Source of the DNA: Bradyrhizobium barranii subsp. barranii | GTDB lineage: Bacteria > Pseudomonadota > Alphaproteobacteria > Rhizobiales > Xanthobacteraceae | Assembly (NCBI RefSeq): GCF_017565645.3 | Contig: NZ_CP086136.1 | Location: 5,439,501-5,503,500, forward strand | Direction of reading: 5' to 3' | Length of the DNA: 64,000 nt | Part shown: positions 47,816 through 56,430 of the stretch, piece by piece | Layout of the letters: each line of letters opens with the position of its first letter | Numbering within the stretch: position 1 is the first letter of the stretch | Made by a program: the position numbers and the translations under genes | The notes under the pieces: model-generated | Told to the model about the DNA's origin: nothing | The model's input: only the letters and a program-made list of their open reading frames with translations | Database searches by the model: none

Positions 47816-47962
47816 TCATCTGATCAGCCGCGCCGAGACCGGCTGGGCGCTGGCGACGTTCGCCAGCGGCTGCTGCACCCCGAGACCATTGACCAGGAGG
47901 TCGGCGGCTACGATCACCAGCAGCACGGCCGACACCATCATCGCGAGAAAGAACCTGTCCAT
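47816..47962 (-). CDS. Small single-helix membrane protein, 48 aa
   Basis: Starts MDRFFLAMMVSAVLLVIVAA with a membrane helix, then a polar C-terminus (LGVQQPLANVASAQPVSARL). An open frame extends 37 residues upstream but is less likely. No strong ribosome binding site. Not recognised. A hairpin follows the stop, which gives mild support. Confidence 0.42.
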   Translation of the reverse strand: MDRFFLAMMVSAVLLVIVAADLLVNGLGVQQPLANVASAQPVSARLIR

Positions 47963-48599
47963 GGCGGTCAAGCCGCGGGGGCGGGAATCCGTTCCCGCAA
48001 GCGAGGTTTGCCAGAACAGCGGCCTGTGGATGCGCCGGTCCGTCGCGGCGAGGGCGCCGCGGAATTGTCGCAATTCGGCAACTTTTATGGATTTATAGCA
48101 ATTTCAACGATTTACCACAGGTCCCTTTTACCAGTTTTCGTCATTCGTTCGCATGTTTAACAGCCCGTTCAGTGCAAACGCTCACGGAGGCTGTTTGGAT
48201 TACTTCACCCGCTTGATCGTCGCGCGTCGCTCCGCAACGAACAGAGCTGGTCCTCAATTTAGCGCGTGACAAGGATGCAACCGTGCGACGATTGCCAAGA
48301 TCGCGAAGCGCGAGGGCACGGTGGTAGCGTCATAACCTCGGCCAAGAAACATCGTCGCAGGAACACTCGGTTGGTCTCCCCAGGCAAGGGGAGCCTTTCC
48401 CCACCCGGACCACGAGTTCCCGGCCCCGGCTTGAATGAATCTGATCCCGCTCCCTCGCACTGCTTTCGAGAAGTTGTGCGAGGCGGAGTCATCGGCGACA
48501 GAATGTCGGCCTGACCTCTAGTGTGGGTCCAGATCAATTGTTGAGGAAGATCCTACACGCGGCGATCAGGCGCTGTAGTCAAATCTTGGGGCCGGCGTG
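47963..48599. other. Gene-poor stretch after ntrC
   Basis: About 640 bases. Open frames cross 48254-48537 on both strands, but they read as low-complexity Pro/Arg/Gly sequence with no family pattern. I see no gene I can support. A locally AT-rich part (48080-48170) may be the promoter of the small membrane protein gene. Confidence 0.4.
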
Positions 48600-49058
48600 A
48601 TGTCAGTTTTGAAGGCCATTGATACAAAGTTCGATGGGTTCAATGCCGATACAAAACGGGCGCTGGCGGGCGCGATGGAGAAGCTCAGCTCCAACAAAAG
48701 CCTTAAGCTGCCTACCAACCCAAGTGACAGTGATGCTCCATTGAATTTTGACGACTATGCGGCACGGTGGAAAAGTGCATCTTCTGAACGTGTGGTGAGA
48801 CATGTGCGCGACACTGCTGAGTGCCGAACTAAATTGCAGCAGTTGGGCAAATCGACGTTTCGAGGCGCTATAGTCACTTTCACCGAAACAACAGGTCCCG
48901 GTAAGCTGCTCGAATTTTTCGCGAGATTGGTCGGCCTTCTGCTTCTCCTGCTGAACGTCAATTGCGCCTTTGTAGTCCGACCAGATATCCGCTGGAGCGC
49001 GCTCGATGCGCGCGCGAATCCACTGCCATTTTTTGAACTGCTGTGCCCCGTCAATTAG
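48600..49058 (+). CDS. Hypothetical protein at an accessory junction
   Basis: Up to 152 residues. The first 110 look coded (MSVLKAIDTKFDGFNADTKR, LNFDDYAARWKSASSERVVR, GAIVTFTETTGPGKLLEFFA). The rest, from about 48930 on, lies opposite a better minus-strand match and is probably not native. Either the original gene lost its 3' end at this junction or the frame is accidental. ATG 48600 has only a weak G-rich site upstream. Confidence 0.35.
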   Translation: MSVLKAIDTKFDGFNADTKRALAGAMEKLSSNKSLKLPTNPSDSDAPLNFDDYAARWKSASSERVVRHVRDTAECRTKLQQLGKSTFRGAIVTFTETTGPGKLLEFFARLVGLLLLLLNVNCAFVVRPDIRWSALDARANPLPFFELLCPVN

Positions 49059-49196
49059 GCGGAACGGCACAGGGAACAGCCGGATCAGCGATCCGTCTGG
49101 GCGCATTCCTGCGACGCAAGACGTCTCGACATGCTTCCCGCTGGGGGAAGGGTACGTCTTGCAAAGTATCAATATGTCCGATTCAAACGAAGCCAT
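48900..49196 (-). pseudogene. 5' fragment of a gene of unknown function
   Basis: Reads ESDILILCKTYPSPSGKHVE, SCVAGMRPDGSLIRLFPVPF, RLIDGAQQFKKWQWIRARIE and then EKQKADQSREKFEQ. I recall full-length relatives of more than 200 residues starting like this in accessory regions of many bacteria. After about 48905 the frame stays open to 48603 but loses family character. It therefore seems truncated by the junction with the + strand gene at 48600. Confidence 0.5.
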
Positions 49197-49250
49197 CAGC
49201 GACTCTCAACCTGACGCTATCCCAGGTTGCGACGCACTCGAAAGCCCGTG

Positions 49251-49514
49251 TTAGTACGAGCCCCCAGCTTTTCGCTCCGGCGCGGGCAAGCCCGCGTTCC
49301 GCGCGCGCCGGATGCCAATCTCGGCCGGCATAACCGGCCCATCACGCTCGACGACCAGCATCAGCGCCTCGGTGGCGGCCCGCCATTCTGGTCGGTTCTG
49401 CACCTTCTTCGGCAGGGTCGAGATGTATTCCCCGCATCCCGTAGGGTCGCCAGCTCTCGTCCGTCTGGCAGGTTGGTCGGGATGTCGAACGGCCGCCGCT
49501 AGCTTCCCCGACAT
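49251..49514 (-). CDS. Small rhizobial protein of unknown function, 87 aa
   Basis: Central motif EYISTLPKKVQNRPEWRAAT and EALMLVVERDGPVMPAEIGI match a small protein I recall as common in Bradyrhizobium. ATG 49514 is chosen over 49532. It overlaps by one base (TGATG) the stop codon that the upstream gene would have without its frameshift, so the two were once translationally coupled. Function unknown. Confidence 0.6.
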   Translation of the reverse strand: MSGKLAAAVRHPDQPARRTRAGDPTGCGEYISTLPKKVQNRPEWRAATEALMLVVERDGPVMPAEIGIRRARNAGLPAPERKAGGSY

Positions 49515-49922
49515 CAGCGCTCCCCGGGCCATACCCTAATAGGCGGGTTTGTTGTGCTGATCTTGGTCGGGCGCAACGCGATCAGGACGCTTCGCTTGTA
49601 CTGGTAGCGCCGGACATCGGAGCAGGCCTTGCATGTAGCGCTCCAGCTCATGGATTGGTGTGGTCTCGGGGCGGCGCACGATGTCGAGCACGACCGTCTG
49701 ATTGGTGTCGCACCCGAGACAACGCACCTCGAGATAGGAATAACCGGCGTTGATCGCGTCCCCGATGGTCGGCGACGGCTGCGCCGGTCCCTTGTAACCG
49801 AGCATCCGGTCGTTCCACGCCTCGCAGGCCAATCGGTCCGCGACCTTGCGCGCTTCCTTGGCGCGCTCGGCCGACATCCGGATTTGGATGCCGAACAGAT
49901 ATTCGCGCGACTTGGTGCTCAT
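49514..49922 (-). pseudogene. Double-CxxC small protein with a C-terminal frameshift
   Basis: Starts STKSREYLFGIQIRMSAERA and continues GDAINAGYSYLEVRCLGCDT and LDIVRRPETTPIHELERYM, a family I recall as widespread in Bradyrhizobium. In this frame the end is atypical and stops at 49536. One frame over, from about 49630, the sequence reads CKACSDVRRYQYKRSVLIAL and stops at 49514, restoring the second Cys pair expected for zinc binding. A loss of five bases (or an equivalent shift) around 49628-49634 explains it. Start ATG 49922. Confidence 0.65.
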
Positions 49923-50028
49923 ACCCACAATCATTGCCGCGCCATTTTTCGGCAGGCAAATTCTCAAGGGCTGGGGGCGCGGAACGAGATTGTGCCACGC
50001 AGTTCGTAGGTGTGGACAACCCAGAATC

Positions 50029-50058
50029 AAAGAGGCCGCCAACTGAGGCGGCCTCTTC
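50029..50058 (-). terminator. Terminator of the three-repeat small gene
   Basis: AAGAGGCCGCC (50030-50040) pairs with GGCGGCCTCTT (50047-50057), loop six bases. On the minus strand it begins 3 bases after the stop at 50060 and is followed by TTTGATTC. Confidence 0.7.
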
Positions 50059-50059
50059 G

Positions 50060-50230
50060 CTACTTCTGCGAAAGGTCCTTTTCAGTGACCTTTACGCCGG
50101 GAGCGCCTTGATTGGACTTCTGGCCTCCTGACTTATCGACTTCCGTCGATTTAACTCCCGGGGAGCCAGAGCGGCCTCCCGAGCGTCCAGTTTTGTCAAT
50201 CGTCGTGGATTTGACGCCAGGACCGGGCAC
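50060..50230 (-). CDS. 56-residue protein with three PGVK repeats
   Basis: Composed almost entirely of three imperfect units of about 16-20 residues: GPGVKSTTIDKTGRSGG, GSPGVKSTEVDKSGGQK and GAPGVKVTEKDLSQK. It is Gly/Lys/Ser-rich and hydrophilic, with no signal peptide, so probably disordered. GTG 50230 has AGGAG eight bases upstream, and a strong terminator starts just after the stop, so the gene is well bounded. No family recognised; the repeat could bind metal, nucleic acid or a partner, but nothing shows which. Confidence 0.62.
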   Translation of the reverse strand: MPGPGVKSTTIDKTGRSGGRSGSPGVKSTEVDKSGGQKSNQGAPGVKVTEKDLSQK

Positions 50231-50407
50231 TAAGGTATCTCCTAAATTGAATGAACCAACGAGTAAACGCTAAGATAGGTGGCGAAGTTCCCTTTGCAAA
50301 TTGGGACACTGCAAAATTCAACTTAGGACGGTATGGGGCAAAGATGGACAGCAGCGGCCTGACGGAACGGTGGTGGCTGATGCCGATGCTGTTGTGGATA
50401 AGACCAT

Positions 50408-50593
50408 CTAGTCCTCGTTTCCGTCACTATAGCAGGTGACGAGGACCGACGAGTAGAGCAGGGCGGCTACCGCCGCACCAAACAGAGAAGCCAACCAGTA
50501 CGACTGTAGCGAAGGCCATCGAATCCAACTCCCCGCGTTTTGGTAAATCGTGGCCAAAAGAAGAAGTTGAATTTGGTAAGCTGCTGAGATCAC
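50408..50593 (-). CDS. Possible small membrane protein, 61 aa
   Basis: Two hydrophobic stretches (IQLLLLATIYQNAGSW and WLASLFGAAVAALLYSSVLV). GTG 50593 has no clear ribosome binding site, and the region is poorer in GC than its surroundings. Not recognised; it may be an accident of an AT-richer stretch. Confidence 0.3.
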   Translation of the reverse strand: MISAAYQIQLLLLATIYQNAGSWIRWPSLQSYWLASLFGAAVAALLYSSVLVTCYSDGNED

Positions 50594-50688
50594 GTGGCTA
50601 TTTGATACTGTAGTGTCTCGGCAACAATGTGGTACGAATACATCAGTATCCGCCCGCCGCGGACCCCGTTTTCAGCACCATTGCCGGA

Positions 50689-53076
50689 ATGACCAGCGCA
50701 GATACCTCGGCCGCACACTTCGACACGGCCCCAGCGGAAGAGCCCCGGCGTTGGTCGGTGCGACGCTGGCTGGCACCCCTTGCCGTGGCGATGGCGTTGC
50801 TGTCGGCCCTCCTGACCTTCCTGGTCCTGACCGGTCTCACGAGGATCGAGCCGACGCCGGAGGTGGTCCGCTCCTTCTATCTGATCAATGCGGCCACGAT
50901 CCTGCTGCTGGTCGGCATCATCGTCCGCGAGCTCTGGCAGTTGATCCTGGCGCGGCGGCGGGGCCGGGCGGCGGCGCGCCTCCATGTCCAGATCGTCAGC
51001 CTGTTCTCGATCGTGGCGGTGCTGCCGGCGGTGCTGGTCGCCGTCGTCGCCAACGTCACCATCGAGCGCGGCCTCGACCGGCTGTTCTCCGGCCCGACCA
51101 AAGAGGTGATCCAGAATTCGCTGACGATCGCGCGCGCCTACATGCAGGACCACGCACAGCTGATCCGCGGCGACATTCTCGGCATGGCCAATGACATCGC
51201 CCACGCCCGGCCGCTCTACGACCAGGACCGCCGCTCGTTCCGCGAGCTGCTGACCGCCAGCGCCGGCTCCCGCAACCTGCCGGGCGCGATGATCATCGAC
51301 AAGAACACCAACATCCTGGAATCGGCCGACACCGGCATGCGGCTCGCTTATTCGCCGCCGGCGCCGGACTTCCTCAGCAACGTCAACGAATCCGAGCCCG
51401 AGATCGCGGTGCTGCCGGATGCGAGCTTCGTCGCCGCGGTGATCCGCCTGCGCGCCTTCAGCGACACCTTCCTCTATGTCGCGCGGCCGCTCGATCCGAA
51501 TGTCGTCAACCAGCTCAAGCAGACCGAGGTCAGCGTCGCCGAATACGCCCAGATCGAGTCGCGCCGGCTCGGCATCCAGGTCGCCTTCGCGCTGATGTTC
51601 GCGGTGATCGCGCTGACCATCCTGATGGCCTCGGTGCTGATCGGCCTCAACTTCGCCAACTCGCTGGTGGCCCCGATCCGGCGGCTGATGAACGCGGCCC
51701 ACACGGTCTCGACCGGCGACCTCCATGTGAAGGTGCCCGTGCATCAGTCGGAAGGCGACCTCGCCCAGCTGGGTGAGACCTTCAACAAGATGACGCAGGA
51801 ATTGCGCAGCCAGCGCGACGAGCTCGTCAACGCCAGTGATCTCATCGACAGCCGCCGCCGCTTCATCGAGGCCGTGCTGTCCTCGGCGAGCGCCGGCATC
51901 ATCGGCGTCGACAATTCAGGCAGCGTCGGCATCCTCAACCGCTCCGCCGAGAAGCTGATCGGGCACTCCGAAGCCGAGACGCTCGGCCATCCGCTCTCCG
52001 ACGTGCTGCCCGAGCTCGAGGAGATGATGAAGACGGCGCGGGAAGGGACCCAGCGCCTGGTGCAGGGCCAGATCACGATCACGCGCGACGGCACCGAGCG
52101 CAACCTGTCGGTCCGCGTCAGCGCCGAGAAGACCAGCCAGCCGCACGACAGCTACATCATCACGCTCGACGACATCACCGAGCTGGTCTCGGCGCAGCGC
52201 ACCTCGGCCTGGGGCGACGTCGCGCGCCGCATCGCGCATGAGATCAAGAATCCGCTGACGCCGATCCAGCTCTCGGCCGAGCGCATCCGCCGCAAGTTCG
52301 GCAAGGACATCACCGAGACCAAGGACAAGCAGATCTTCGAGCAGTGCACCGATACCATCGTGCGCCAGGTCGACGATATCCGCCGCATGGTCGACGAGTT
52401 CTCGCGTTTCGCACGGATGCCGAAGCCGGTGATGGAGGGCGAGGACGTCGCCGACACCGTGCGGCAGGCGGTGTTCCTGATGAAGGTCGCCCATCCCGAG
52501 ATCGATATCGAGGCCGAATTCAAGGAAGATCCGCTGCGCGCGCAGTTCGACCGGCGGCTGATCTCGCAGGCAGTCACCAACATCGTCAAGAACGCCACCG
52601 AGGCGGTCGAGCAGGTGCCGCCGGAGGAGCTCGGCAAGGATTACGGCAAGGGCCGCATCGACGTCGTGGTCTCGCGCGAGGGCGAGGACGTGCTGATCGA
52701 CGTCATCGACAACGGCATCGGCCTGCCCAAGGTCGCGCGCTCGCGCCTCCTCGAGCCTTATGTGACGACGCGGGCCAAGGGCACCGGCCTTGGCCTGGCG
52801 ATCGTCGGCCGCGTGCTCGAAGACCATGGCGGGCGTATCGAGCTGAAGGACGCTTCCGATTTCCGCGAGGGCCAGCGCGGCGCGTGGATGCGGATGCGTT
52901 TTGCGATCTCCGGTGCCCCCGCGAAGAGCGACGGGACCGTGCAGGCATCGTCGGCCGCAAACGCGGTCACGGACATCGCCAAGCCGCCCGAAACAAAACC
53001 GCCGGCCGCCGAAACCAAAGAGCCGGCTGAAATGACCAATGATTCAACGAAGATCGAAGCCTCAACAGGCATCTGA
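50689..53076 (+). CDS. ntrY: Nitrogen regulation sensor kinase NtrY
   Basis: Membrane histidine kinase paired with NtrX. 795 residues. N-terminal helices (PLAVAMALLSALLTFLVLTG, AATILLLVGIIVRELWQLIL, LFSIVAVLPAVLVAVVA), an extracytoplasmic region, a helix plus HAMP (NSLVAPIRRLMNAAHTVSTG), PAS (AVLSSASAGIIGVDNSGSVG), H box [21 protein letters not shown] box AVTNIVKNATEAVEQ and GTGLGLAIVGRVLEDHGG. A longer frame starts at 50629 but ATG 50689 gives the family N-terminus. ntrX follows after 17 bases. Confidence 0.95.
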   Translation: MTSADTSAAHFDTAPAEEPRRWSVRRWLAPLAVAMALLSALLTFLVLTGLTRIEPTPEVVRSFYLINAATILLLVGIIVRELWQLILARRRGRAAARLHVQIVSLFSIVAVLPAVLVAVVANVTIERGLDRLFSGPTKEVIQNSLTIARAYMQDHAQLIRGDILGMANDIAHARPLYDQDRRSFRELLTASAGSRNLPGAMIIDKNTNILESADTGMRLAYSPPAPDFLSNVNESEPEIAVLPDASFVAAVIRLRAFSDTFLYVARPLDPNVVNQLKQTEVSVAEYAQIESRRLGIQVAFALMFAVIALTILMASVLIGLNFANSLVAPIRRLMNAAHTVSTGDLHVKVPVHQSEGDLAQLGETFNKMTQELRSQRDELVNASDLIDSRRRFIEAVLSSASAGIIGVDNSGSVGILNRSAEKLIGHSEAETLGHPLSDVLPELEEMMKTAREGTQRLVQGQITITRDGTERNLSVRVSAEKTSQPHDSYIITLDDITELVSAQRTSAWGDVARRIAHEIKNPLTPIQLSAERIRRKFGKDITETKDKQIFEQCTDTIVRQVDDIRRMVDEFSRFARMPKPVMEGEDVADTVRQAVFLMKVAHPEIDIEAEFKEDPLRAQFDRRLISQAVTNIVKNATEAVEQVPPEELGKDYGKGRIDVVVSREGEDVLIDVIDNGIGLPKVARSRLLEPYVTTRAKGTGLGLAIVGRVLEDHGGRIELKDASDFREGQRGAWMRMRFAISGAPAKSDGTVQASSAANAVTDIAKPPETKPPAAETKEPAEMTNDSTKIEASTGI

Positions 53077-53093
53077 CAAGACAGGCGCGAACC

Positions 53094-54464
53094 ATGGCAA
53101 GTGAAATTCTGATTGTCGATGATGAGGCCGATATTCGCGATCTCGTCGCGGGCATTCTCGAAGACGAGGGCTTCGTGACCCGGACCGCTCGCGACAGCGA
53201 TACGGCGCTCGCCGAGATCGCCAATCGCAGGCCGCACCTGGTGTTTCTCGACATCTGGCTCCAGGGCTCCAAGCTCGACGGCTTGCAGCTGCTGGAGCAG
53301 GTCAAGAAGGACAATGCCGATCTGCCGGTCGTGATGATCTCCGGCCACGGCAACATCGAGACCGCGGTCGCCGCGATCAAGCGCGGCGCCTACGACTTCA
53401 TCGAGAAGCCGTTCAAGGCCGACCGGCTGATCCTGGTCGCGAACAGAGCGCTCGAGAACTCGCGGCTCAAGCGCGAGGTCAAGGAGCTGAAGCAGCTCGC
53501 GCCGAGCGCAAGCTCGCTCGTCGGCCGCTCGCCGAGCATGAACCAGCTGCGCCAGACCATCGATCGCGCGGCCAAGGCCAACAGCCGCATCCTGATCGTC
53601 GGCCCGGCCGGCGCCGGCAAGGAGCTGACCGCGCGCACGCTGCATACGGCCTCGGGCCGCGCCGATGGTCCGTTCGTCGTGATCAATGCCGCCGCGATCA
53701 CGCCGGAGCGCATGGAGCACGAGATGTTCGGCGTCGAACAGTCCAATGGCGAGCAGGCGCGCAAGCCCGGTGCGCTCGAGGAAGCCCATGGCGGCACGCT
53801 GTTCATCGACGAGATCGCGGACATGCCGCGCGAGACCCAGAACAAGATTTTGCGCGTGCTGGTCGAGCAGTCGTTCCAGCGCGTCGGCGGCACCGGCAAG
53901 GTGCAGGTCGACGTCCGCATCATCTCCTCCACCGCGCGAAATCTCGAAGAGGAGATCGCGGCCGGCCATTTCCGCGAAGACCTCTATCATCGGCTCTCGG
54001 TGGTGCCGATCCGCGTGCCCGCGCTCTCGGAGCGGCGCGAGGACATTCCGGAATTGATCGACTATTTCATGGAGCAGATCTCGGCCGGTAGCGGCCTGCC
54101 CAAGCGGCAGATCGGGCAGGACGCGATGGCGGTGCTGCAATCGCATGTGTGGCCCGGCAACGTACGCCAGCTTCGCAACAACGTTGAGAGAGTCATGATT
54201 CTGGCCGCGGGCGGACCGGAGGTGATTATCACCGCCGACATGCTGCCGCAGGACGTCGGCTCGATGGTGCCGGCGATGCCGACCAGCAACAATGGCGAGC
54301 ACATCATGGGGCTGCCGCTGCGCGAAGCGCGCGAAGTGTTCGAGCGCGACTATTTGATTGCACAGATCAGCCGTTTTTCAGGAAATATTTCTCGCACGGC
54401 TGAGTTTGTTGGCATGGAACGTTCGGCGTTGCACCGGAAGCTGAAGGCGCTCGGTGTCGGCTGA
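53094..54464 (+). CDS. ntrX: Response regulator NtrX
   Basis: 456 residues. The receiver has phospho-acceptor Asp in HLVFLDIWLQGSKLDGLQLL. The AAA+ domain has Walker A GPAGAGKELTARTLH and Walker B GGTLFIDEIADMPRETQNKI, with a Fis-type HTH at the end (NISRTAEFVGMERSALHRKL). The sigma-54 loop GAFTGA is absent: at that place the sequence reads EMFGVEQSNGEQARKPGALE. It therefore probably acts without the usual sigma-54 contact, a feature reported for NtrX of other alphaproteobacteria. Partner of NtrY. Confidence 0.95.
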   Translation: MASEILIVDDEADIRDLVAGILEDEGFVTRTARDSDTALAEIANRRPHLVFLDIWLQGSKLDGLQLLEQVKKDNADLPVVMISGHGNIETAVAAIKRGAYDFIEKPFKADRLILVANRALENSRLKREVKELKQLAPSASSLVGRSPSMNQLRQTIDRAAKANSRILIVGPAGAGKELTARTLHTASGRADGPFVVINAAAITPERMEHEMFGVEQSNGEQARKPGALEEAHGGTLFIDEIADMPRETQNKILRVLVEQSFQRVGGTGKVQVDVRIISSTARNLEEEIAAGHFREDLYHRLSVVPIRVPALSERREDIPELIDYFMEQISAGSGLPKRQIGQDAMAVLQSHVWPGNVRQLRNNVERVMILAAGGPEVIITADMLPQDVGSMVPAMPTSNNGEHIMGLPLREAREVFERDYLIAQISRFSGNISRTAEFVGMERSALHRKLKALGVG

Positions 54465-54712
54465 CACCGCGACGTCGCGGCCGCACCGCAGGGATTAGCG
54501 AGGAAAATCATCGATTTCCGTAGTTTTTCGGGGCATTTGGGCGTGGCCTGCCGCGTGAAGCGGCTTGCCTAATAACCCGTCCTGTCCTCTAATCGAACCG
54601 CTGTTCCTCCGAGGGGGATCTCATGAGGAATAGCAACCGGAAGAGGCCCCGAATGTCACAAAGAGGGCCGCAACCGGCGCAATAAAAAGAAACTCAAAGC
54701 GAGAAAAAAACA

Positions 54713-54961
54713 ATGGCGGCAGACCGCGCACAAAACCTACAGGACACCTTCCTCAATCACGTTCGCAAAACCAAGACGCCACTGACGATCTTTCTGGTCA
54801 ACGGAGTGAAGCTCCAGGGCATCGTGACCTGGTTCGACAATTTCTGTTTGCTGCTTCGGCGCGACGGTCACTCGCAGCTTGTCTACAAGCATGCGATCTC
54901 GACCATCATGCCGGGCGCTCCGATCCAGTTGTTCGAAGGCGGCGAGGATCAGCCGGCTTGA
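54713..54961 (+). CDS. hfq: RNA chaperone Hfq
   Basis: 82 residues, Sm-like hexamer subunit that pairs small RNAs with mRNAs. Sm1 region [20 protein letters not shown] with [20 protein letters not shown]; the YKHAIS Sm2 motif is intact. The N-terminal [14 protein letters not shown] is typical. The C-terminal tail is short, as in other alphaproteobacteria. 248 bases separate it from ntrX, enough for its own promoter. hflX follows after 11 bases. Confidence 0.97.
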   Translation: MAADRAQNLQDTFLNHVRKTKTPLTIFLVNGVKLQGIVTWFDNFCLLLRRDGHSQLVYKHAISTIMPGAPIQLFEGGEDQPA

Positions 54962-54972
54962 GAGTGATCTGA

Positions 54973-56352
54973 TTGGAACCCCGGAATTTCGACGGGGAGG
55001 CCGACCGTCCGCGGTCGGCAGGGGCGAAGCAGACGGGGCGGGTGCTTGTCATCGGCCCCTACTTGCGTGCGCGCGCGGGCGGTGCCGACGCGCAATCGGA
55101 AAGCCATGTTCAGCGTGACGCGGAGGCCCGGCTCGATGAGGCCGCCGGCCTCGCGCGCGCGATCGACCTCGTCATTGCCGACGCCATCATCGCGCCGATC
55201 AGCCAGATCCGCCCCGCGACCTATATCGGCAAGGGCAAGGTCGAGGAGATCGCCGCGCTGGCCAAGAGCCTCGATGTCGAGCTCGTCGTGATGGATTGCG
55301 CGCTGGCGCCGATCCAGCAGCGCAATCTCGAGAAAGAGTTGCACGCCAAGGTGCTCGACCGCACCGGCCTCATCCTGGAGATCTTCGGCCGCCGCGCCAA
55401 GACCAAGGAAGGCTCGCTCCAGGTCGAGCTTGCGCATCTCAACTACCAGCGCTCGCGCCTCGTCCGCTCATGGACCCATCTGGAACGCCAGCGTGGCGGC
55501 TTCGGATTCATGGGCGGTCCCGGCGAGACGCAGATCGAGGCCGATCGCCGCCTGATCCAGGAGCGCATATCGAAACTCGAGGGCGAGCTGAAGAAGGTGC
55601 AGGCGACGCGGCGGCTGCATCGCGCCGGCCGTCAGCGCGTGCCGTATCGCGTCGTCGCGCTGGTCGGCTACACCAATGCCGGCAAGTCGACGCTGTTCAA
55701 CCGCCTGACCCGCGCCGACGTTCAGGCCGCCGACATGCTGTTCGCAACACTCGATCCGACCCTGCGCGCGCTCACTTTGCCGCATGGCGGCAAGGCGATG
55801 CTGTCCGACACCGTCGGCTTCATCTCCAACCTGCCGACCCAGCTCGTCGCCGCCTTCCGCGCCACGCTGGAAGAGGTGCTGGAAGCCGACGTCATCCTGC
55901 ATGTGCGCGACATCTCGCACGAGGATGCCGAGGCCCAGCAGAGCGACGTCGACGCGGTGCTGCGCCAGCTCGGCATCAACCCCGACGATTCCGGCCGCAT
56001 CATCGAGGTCTGGAACAAGATCGACCGTTACGAGCCTGACAAGCGCGAAGAGCTTTTGAACATCGCCGCGCGCCGGCCGGAGGATCACCCGGCGATGCTG
56101 GTGTCGGCGGTGTCAGGCGAGGGGATCGACGCGCTGCTCGCCGCCATCGAGGAACGGCTCGCCGCAAAGCGCACCACGCTCGATCTCTCCATCGACGCCG
56201 CCGACGGTGCCGGCATCAGCTGGCTGCACAGGAATTCCGAGGTGCTGGCGAAAGAGCTGCACGACGGCCGCTTCGACATGACCGTACGGGTCGACGAGAC
56301 CAAGCGGGATATCGTGGTGAACCGGTTCGATGCCGTGCCCCGCGTGGCGTGA
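54973..56352 (+). CDS. hflX: GTPase HflX
   Basis: Ribosome-associated GTPase that can split stalled 70S ribosomes. 459 residues. The N-terminal HflX domain has [20 protein letters not shown] and [20 protein letters not shown]. The middle coiled coil has [20 protein letters not shown]. The G domain has [18 protein letters not shown] (P-loop), the [20 protein letters not shown] switch and IEVWNKID. The start TTG 54973 is the furthest with a sensible spacing to hfq. Downstream starts near 55042 are possible. Confidence 0.93.
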   Translation: MEPRNFDGEADRPRSAGAKQTGRVLVIGPYLRARAGGADAQSESHVQRDAEARLDEAAGLARAIDLVIADAIIAPISQIRPATYIGKGKVEEIAALAKSLDVELVVMDCALAPIQQRNLEKELHAKVLDRTGLILEIFGRRAKTKEGSLQVELAHLNYQRSRLVRSWTHLERQRGGFGFMGGPGETQIEADRRLIQERISKLEGELKKVQATRRLHRAGRQRVPYRVVALVGYTNAGKSTLFNRLTRADVQAADMLFATLDPTLRALTLPHGGKAMLSDTVGFISNLPTQLVAAFRATLEEVLEADVILHVRDISHEDAEAQQSDVDAVLRQLGINPDDSGRIIEVWNKIDRYEPDKREELLNIAARRPEDHPAMLVSAVSGEGIDALLAAIEERLAAKRTTLDLSIDAADGAGISWLHRNSEVLAKELHDGRFDMTVRVDETKRDIVVNRFDAVPRVA

Positions 56353-56430
56353 TCCGAAGGGCGCGGTGCGCCCGACAGGCTTGCGTGCAATATCGGCCAT
56401 ATCCGCGTTTCTGGGTTGAGACGCGTAACG

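Noticed and set aside
48254..48537. Open frames of 68-92 codons on both strands after ntrC
   Set aside because: Pro/Arg/Gly-rich, no start site support, no family character.
50251..50439. 62-codon + strand frame before ntrY
   Set aside because: No ribosome binding site and unconvincing composition.
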